From Xanthomonas hortorum pv. cynarae (GTDB lineage: Bacteria > Pseudomonadota > Gammaproteobacteria > Xanthomonadales > Xanthomonadaceae), in contig NZ_MDFM01000034.1 of the NCBI RefSeq assembly GCF_002939985.1, forward strand, positions 1-49,531: a stretch of 49,531 nt of DNA, in the 5' to 3' direction. Position numbers and translations under genes: made by a program. Positions 45,545 through 49,531 of the stretch are shown here, one piece after another. Numbering within the stretch: position 1 is the first letter of the stretch; each line of letters starts with the position of its first letter. Below the pieces are notes generated by a model. It ran no database searches, had not been told where the DNA came from, and worked only from the letters and a program-made list of their open reading frames with translations.

Positions 45545-46477
45545 ATGTCCGCACTGATCTGTGGTTCCCTCGCCTACGACACCATCATGGTGTTCCCGGA
45601 CCAGTTCAAGAATCACATCCTGCCGGACAAGGTGCACATCCTGAATGTGTCGTTCCTGGTACCGCGCATGCGCCGCGAGTTCGGCGGCTGCGCCGGCAAC
45701 ATTGCCTACAACCTGCATTTATTGGGCGGCGCGCCGATTCCGATGGGCACCGTTGGCCAGGACTTCGGCCCCTATCGCGAACACTTCGAAGCGCTGGGCA
45801 TCGACCTGTCGCGGGTGAAGATCATCGATGATCTGTTTACCCCGCAGGCGTTCATCACCACCGACCACGACAACAACCAGATCACCGCGTTCCATCCGGG
45901 CGCGATGATGCGCAGTTACGAAAACCACGTGCGCGACGTGCCCGGCGTGACCCTGGGCCTGGTCGGCCCGGACGGGCGCGAAGGCATGATCCAGAACGCG
46001 GAAGAGTTCGCTGCCGCCGGTATCCCTTTCATCTTCGATCCCGGTCAGGCGATGCCGTTGTTCAACGGCCCGGAGCTGCGCCAGTTCATCGAGCAGGCCC
46101 AGTACGTGGTGGTCAACGACTACGAGTCCAACCTGCTGCAGGAACGCACCGGCTGGGACGAGAAGGACATCGTCTCGCGCGTGCAGGCCTACATCACCAC
46201 GCAAGGCCCGAAGGGCGCGCTGGTGCATACGCCGGAGAAGACCTACGACATCCCGCCGGCGCACGAGCGCCGCGTGGTCGACCCGACCGGCTGTGGCGAC
46301 GCTTTCCGCGCCGGGCTGATCTACGGCATCCAGGGCGGCTACGACTGGCTGACGATCGGTCGGATGGGCAATTTGATGGGCGCACTGAAGGTGGAACATC
46401 CAGGCACGCAGAATCAGCGCTTCGATTTCACCGAGTTCAACGACCAGTTCAAGCAGCAGTTTGGTTACGCGCTCTGA
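45545..46477 (+). CDS. PfkB-family carbohydrate/nucleoside kinase (adenosine-kinase-like)
   Basis: This 310-residue ribokinase-fold kinase has the N-terminal GSLAYDTIM, the first PfkB region REFGGCAGNIAYNLHLLGG, and the C-terminal signature RRVVDPTGCGDAFRAGLIYG with the catalytic Asp and anion hole. The order of insertions and FHPGAMM recall bacterial proteins annotated as adenosine or ribose kinases; the substrate is not certain. It lies divergent from mreB with 276 bases between them. Confidence 0.87.
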   Translation: MSALICGSLAYDTIMVFPDQFKNHILPDKVHILNVSFLVPRMRREFGGCAGNIAYNLHLLGGAPIPMGTVGQDFGPYREHFEALGIDLSRVKIIDDLFTPQAFITTDHDNNQITAFHPGAMMRSYENHVRDVPGVTLGLVGPDGREGMIQNAEEFAAAGIPFIFDPGQAMPLFNGPELRQFIEQAQYVVVNDYESNLLQERTGWDEKDIVSRVQAYITTQGPKGALVHTPEKTYDIPPAHERRVVDPTGCGDAFRAGLIYGIQGGYDWLTIGRMGNLMGALKVEHPGTQNQRFDFTEFNDQFKQQFGYAL

Positions 46478-46510
46478 GGCTGCTCAGATAAGCAGCGTAG
46501 AGCCCGCTCT

Positions 46511-46640
46511 ACCCTTCTCCCATCGGGAGAAGGTGCCCCGCAGGGGCGGATGAGGGTACGAGCGAAGCCACGTGCAGTTTGAACAGCACAAGGCTTCGCA
46601 CCGTACCCTCACCCCAACCCCTCTCCCGCAGGAGAGGGGC
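46511..46640. repeat. Multi-hairpin intergenic repeat
   Basis: Four nested or serial hairpins are packed together: CCTTCTCCC/GGGAGAAGG (46513-46533), GCCCC/GGGGC (46535-46547), GAGGGTACGAGCGAAGCC with GGCTTCGCACCGTACCCTC (46552-46610), and CCTCTCCC/GGAGAGG (about 46618-46640). It resembles the CTCCC-rich intergenic repeat common in xanthomonads. Most of the gene-free 46478-46831 is this unit and the tandem repeat after it. Confidence 0.75.
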
Positions 46641-46716
46641 TCGTTGGCCTCGCTCGGTATTGAGCGGACAACCGCCACACCGGCACCTGCCATCGCTGAC
46701 CGTGGCATCCGCATCA

Positions 46717-46771
46717 GCAATGCAGTTGATGCAACGCAATTTGCTGCAATGCAGTTGCTGCAATGCAGTTT
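46717..46771. repeat. Short imperfect tandem repeat before the sigma-54 activator
   Basis: GCAATGCAGTT occurs three times (46717, about 46746 and 46761), with degenerate GCAACGCAATT between, in a 55-base stretch 60 bases before the start codon at 46832. It may carry binding sites or be simple slippage-prone DNA. Confidence 0.6.
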
Positions 46772-46831
46772 GAGCATCAGCCCGATCTGTGCCTCTACTG
46801 ACGCTTCGCGCTCACTGAGGAACGCTGGCCC

Positions 46832-48805
46832 ATGTCCGAGCCAAGCGTTGTCGCCGCTACGTCCATCGCCCTGCCTGAGATCGAACCGGATGTGCTCCGG
46901 CAGATCCGCCGGCTGCGCGACATCGCCCCGTTGGCCGCGCCACTGTCGCGCTCGTGGCGACGCTGCCTGGACGAGCATTCGCTGCTGCCCGAGGCACCAC
47001 CCGAAGCGCTGGTGCACGACGCCTTGCACGTGCGCGAGCGCCAGCAGCTTTTGGGCGAGGTGCTGCGCATCGCCAAGGTGGAAATGGAAAACCTCTACGA
47101 GCAGATCGCCGGCAGCGGTTATGCGGTGATCTTTGCCGATGCCGAAGCGACCGTGCTGCACAGCGTGCACGACCCGACCCTGCTGCGCGAATTTCGCCAG
47201 GCCGGCCTGTTCTGCGGCGCCAGCTGGGCCGAATGTCATCAGGGCACCAACGGTCTGGGCACCTGCGCGGTGGAGCGCACGGCGGTGAGCGTGCACCGTG
47301 GCGAACACTATCTGACCCGCCATCTGCCGTTGTCATGCTGCGGCGCGCCGATCCTGGACCCGCACGGCGGCCTGCTGGCGGTGCTGGATGCCTCCACGCC
47401 CGATGCGCAGGACGGCAAGCAGATCCAGCGCCACACCGTGGCGTTGGTGAGCATGTCGGCGGCGCAGATCTCGCGCTCGCATTTTCTCAACCAGTTCGGT
47501 CACGCTTTCATCCTGCGCTTCCATAGCCGGCCGGAATTCGCAGGACTCTTGCACGAAGCATTGATCGCGATCGATACCGACGGCCGTGTGCTGGCGGTCA
47601 ACGAGGCGGTGCTGGAGCAACTGGGCAAGGTCGATCGCAGCCAGCTGGTGGGCCGCAATATCTCGCAGGTGATGCAGCTGGATTTCGATACCCTCGAACA
47701 CCGTGCCGGCAGCGACGCGGGCACCTTGTGGTCGATCCGCTGTGCCTGCCACGGGCGACGTTTCTACGCGTTGGTGCGCCCGCCCCGTGCGCGTCCTGCG
47801 CTGCCGGCGGTAGGCGGGCCGGCACAGCTGGCGCCGGATACCGAGCTGCAACCCGGTGAGCATGTGGGCTCGGATCCGCGCATGCGCCACAACCTGGCCA
47901 ATGCGTTGAAACTGGCAGCGCATCGCGTGTCGATTTTGCTGCGCGGCGACACCGGGACCGGCAAGGAAGAGTTTGCCAAGGCGGTGCATCGGGGCTCGCC
48001 ATGGGCGAATGGTGCGTTTGTGGCGATCAATTGCGCGGCGATTCCAGAAGCGCTCATCGAAAGCGAATTGTTCGGTTATGCACGCGGCGCCTTCACCGAC
48101 GCGGCGCGCGAAGGCCGCCACGGTAAATTGCTGCAGGCCAGTGGCGGCACGCTGTTTCTGGATGAAATCGGCGACATGCCGCTGCCGTTGCAGAGCCGCC
48201 TGCTGCGGGTGCTGGAAGAACAATCCGTCACGCCGTTAGGCAGCGAACGCGCGGTACCGTTGGAACTGCACGTGATCAGCGCCAGCCACCGCGATCTGGC
48301 ACAGCGGGTGGCAGCCGGCGAGTTCCGCGAGGATCTGTATTACCGGCTCAATGGCGTGGTACTCCATCTGCCGCCGCTACGCGAGCGCAGCGACAAGGCC
48401 GAGCTGATTCGCACCTTGCTGCGCGAAGAAAACAGCGAGCACAGCGTGCGCATCAGCGAAGAAGCGATGCACAAATTGCTGAGTTACGCCTGGCCAGGCA
48501 ATCTGCGCCAGTTGCGCAACGTGCTGCGCACGGCGGCGGTGCTGTGCAGCGATGGGGTGATCCGGCTACCAAATCTGCCGCAGGAAATCGTCGATGCCGG
48601 CAGCGCGCCGTGTCTGGTCGATGGCCGCGCGGTGGCGGCCGACGACATGCCCGGCCGCGTCGCACTCGATCAGGCCGAGCGCCTGGTGCTGCAGCAGCAA
48701 CTCGAACGCCATCGCTGGAACGTCAGCCGCACCGCCGATGCCTTGGGCATCAGCCGCAATACGCTGTATCGCAAGCTGCGCAAGCATGGGTTGGATACGG
48801 GCTGA
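46832..48805 (+). CDS. AcoR-like sigma-54-family transcriptional activator
   Basis: This protein has 657 residues. An N-terminal GAF domain (about 70-220) has GASWAECHQGTNGLGTC and DPHGGLLAVLDAS, both typical of AcoR. A PAS-like domain (about 235-290: LIAIDTDGRVLAVNEA) follows. The AAA+ domain (about 345-570) has Walker A GDTGTGKEEFAKAVH, Walker B GGTLFLDEIGDM and the R-finger region FREDLYYRLNG. A Fis-type helix-turn-helix ends it (NVSRTADALGISRNTLYRKL). The sigma-54 contact loop reads GAFTDA in place of GAFTGA. AcoR proteins activate acetoin or other catabolic operons; no target operon is visible here. Confidence 0.88.
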   Translation: MSEPSVVAATSIALPEIEPDVLRQIRRLRDIAPLAAPLSRSWRRCLDEHSLLPEAPPEALVHDALHVRERQQLLGEVLRIAKVEMENLYEQIAGSGYAVIFADAEATVLHSVHDPTLLREFRQAGLFCGASWAECHQGTNGLGTCAVERTAVSVHRGEHYLTRHLPLSCCGAPILDPHGGLLAVLDASTPDAQDGKQIQRHTVALVSMSAAQISRSHFLNQFGHAFILRFHSRPEFAGLLHEALIAIDTDGRVLAVNEAVLEQLGKVDRSQLVGRNISQVMQLDFDTLEHRAGSDAGTLWSIRCACHGRRFYALVRPPRARPALPAVGGPAQLAPDTELQPGEHVGSDPRMRHNLANALKLAAHRVSILLRGDTGTGKEEFAKAVHRGSPWANGAFVAINCAAIPEALIESELFGYARGAFTDAAREGRHGKLLQASGGTLFLDEIGDMPLPLQSRLLRVLEEQSVTPLGSERAVPLELHVISASHRDLAQRVAAGEFREDLYYRLNGVVLHLPPLRERSDKAELIRTLLREENSEHSVRISEEAMHKLLSYAWPGNLRQLRNVLRTAAVLCSDGVIRLPNLPQEIVDAGSAPCLVDGRAVAADDMPGRVALDQAERLVLQQQLERHRWNVSRTADALGISRNTLYRKLRKHGLDTG

Positions 48806-48823
48806 TTGGGGGGGCGGTGATTT

Positions 48824-48845
48824 GGGATTGGGAATTGGGGATTCG
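48824..48845. repeat. GGGATTGGGAATTGGGGATTCG repeat unit, single copy
   Basis: A single member of the GGGAATCGGGAATC family starts 19 bases after the activator stop codon. No inverted partner is seen nearby. Confidence 0.7.
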
Positions 48846-48993
48846 TAAAAGCCAAAGCAGGGTCTTGGTGCTGGTCCTTACCGCGATTAAGAACTACTTC
48901 TTGGCCATCAGGCGGTGACGCTGTTGCTCGGGCGGTATGCACCACGTAGATGCCGTGATTGGGGAGCGGATGATCTGTAGCTCGGCTGCAGGG

Positions 48994-49094
48994 CCCTTGC
49001 CCGCCCACCATCGCGGGACACGCCGCAAGTACATCCGTGTAGGCTCTTACGCGGCATCCATGCCGCGTAAGGTCCCGCGATGGTGGGCGGGCAA
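48994..49094 (-). repeat. Large palindromic intergenic repeat, copy C
   Basis: Same element as copies A and B but in the opposite orientation. The outer stem here reads CCACCATCGCGGGA against TCCCGCGATGGTGG. Relative to copies A and B both partners of one pair have changed (G-C to A-T). The small hairpin TACA-TCCG-TGTA is perfect. Confidence 0.87.
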
Positions 49095-49288
49095 TGACCA
49101 GTCGAAATGGTCGGTGTGCATACTTCAAAAGAGCAACCGAATAACTTTCTGGTGCGGTGGCCTCGACTTACTGCGCTATTGACTGAATCTAAATGCCGCT
49201 AAGAGTCGAAATCTCGGTTGTCTTGGAGCGATTGGATAGCGCGGACAAATCGCTTGCAGAGCGGCTGATCTGCGCTTGGCTGCAGGGT

Positions 49289-49390
49289 CCTTGCCCGCCC
49301 ACCATCGCGGGACACGCCGCAAGTACGTCCGTGTAGGCTCTTACGCGGCATCCATGCCGCGTAAGGTCCCGCGACGGTGAGCGGGCAAGG
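49289..49390 (-). repeat. Large palindromic intergenic repeat, copy D
   Basis: Same orientation as copy C, about 295 bases away. Its left arm has the CCACCATCGC form while the right arm has GCGACGGTGAG, so the pair that covaried in copy C is mismatched here. With copy C it explains most of the gene-free 48846-49448. Confidence 0.87.
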
Positions 49391-49448
49391 ACCAGTCGAG
49401 ATGGTCGGTGTGCATGGTTGCAAGCAATGCATGACGTGCGTTGTTCTG

Positions 49449-49531
49449 AGAGCCTGTTCAAAGTCTTCTAAGCAGCAACGCCAGGAATGCCAGGTGGATC
49501 ATCTGCAAGCTGGTGTTGAGTTGACGCTCGC
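49449..49531 (-). mobile_element. End of an IS5-like insertion sequence (partial)
   Basis: The sequence beginning near 49449 with AGAGCCTGTTCAAAGTCTTC looks like a terminal inverted repeat. It runs straight into the 3' end of a transposase frame on the minus strand that leaves the window. The family assignment is based on that C-terminus and the end sequence. Confidence 0.65.
49458..49531 (-). CDS. IS5-like transposase, C-terminal end (partial)
   Basis: The last 23 codons are visible: ERQLNTSLQMIHLAFLAL followed by LLRRL and TGA. This Leu-rich ending after R-Q-L-N resembles the C-terminus of IS5-group (IS1478-type) transposases in xanthomonads. The catalytic part lies outside the window. Confidence 0.65.
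   Translation of the reverse strand, partial: ERQLNTSLQMIHLAFLALLLRRL

Overview
The window is chromosomal DNA of a high-GC gammaproteobacterium, most probably a Xanthomonas. The evidence is a polygalacturonase gene behind a PIP-box-like (HrpX-type) promoter, a VirD4 coupling protein beside an effector with the xanthomonad C-terminal XVIPCD secretion signal, and several dispersed intergenic repeat families. The species cannot be fixed from the sequence alone.

Layout. The left edge (1-84) is the end of an IS3-like element, followed by a large palindromic repeat. From 337 to 12885 there are housekeeping and envelope genes: VanZ-like and MidA-like proteins, the pteridine genes folM and folK, a three-gene phosphorelay cluster (CHASE3/PAS kinase, CheY-like receiver, hybrid kinase), a BON-domain periplasmic protein, a Gfo/Idh/MocA oxidoreductase, a short 6-phosphogluconate dehydrogenase, an unrecognised secreted protein, a glycine-zipper protein and a DUF2242-like lipoprotein.

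From 12960 to 17727 lies the most unusual cluster. A nicotinamide-salvage pair, nadM-Nudix and nadV, is followed closely by an unassigned radical SAM protein and by a fusion of a DNA-methylase-like domain with a nucleotidyltransferase-like domain. nadV and nadM each carry the same palindromic site exactly 26 bases before the start codon, so they are probably co-regulated. I consider this the best candidate for an undescribed system.

From 17898 to 26309 there is a secreted endonuclease/exonuclease/phosphatase-type protein, the tail-specific protease prc, the lipoate genes (ybeD, lipB, lipA), an LpxR-like outer-membrane protein and a D,D-carboxypeptidase. The latter belongs to a long cell-wall and elongation region, all on the minus strand: mreB-mreC-mreD-mrdA-rodA, then mltB-rlpA-dacC-ybeD-lipB-lipA. 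Between rodA and mltB sits accessory DNA (29593-38753): the polygalacturonase, a frameshifted type IV secretion effector (AHH-like nuclease, peptidoglycan-binding domain, XVIPCD), its likely DUF1629/Imm11-type immunity gene, three AT-rich small genes and virD4. No virB gene is present.

The right end holds a PfkB-family sugar or nucleoside kinase, an AcoR-like sigma-54 activator with an altered GAFTGA loop, two more copies of the large palindromic repeat, and the 3' end of an IS5-like transposase. Repeats related to GGGAATCGGGAATC occur between genes and also inside the 3' end of mreC, where they contribute to an extended low-complexity tail. No tRNA, rRNA or CRISPR array was seen.
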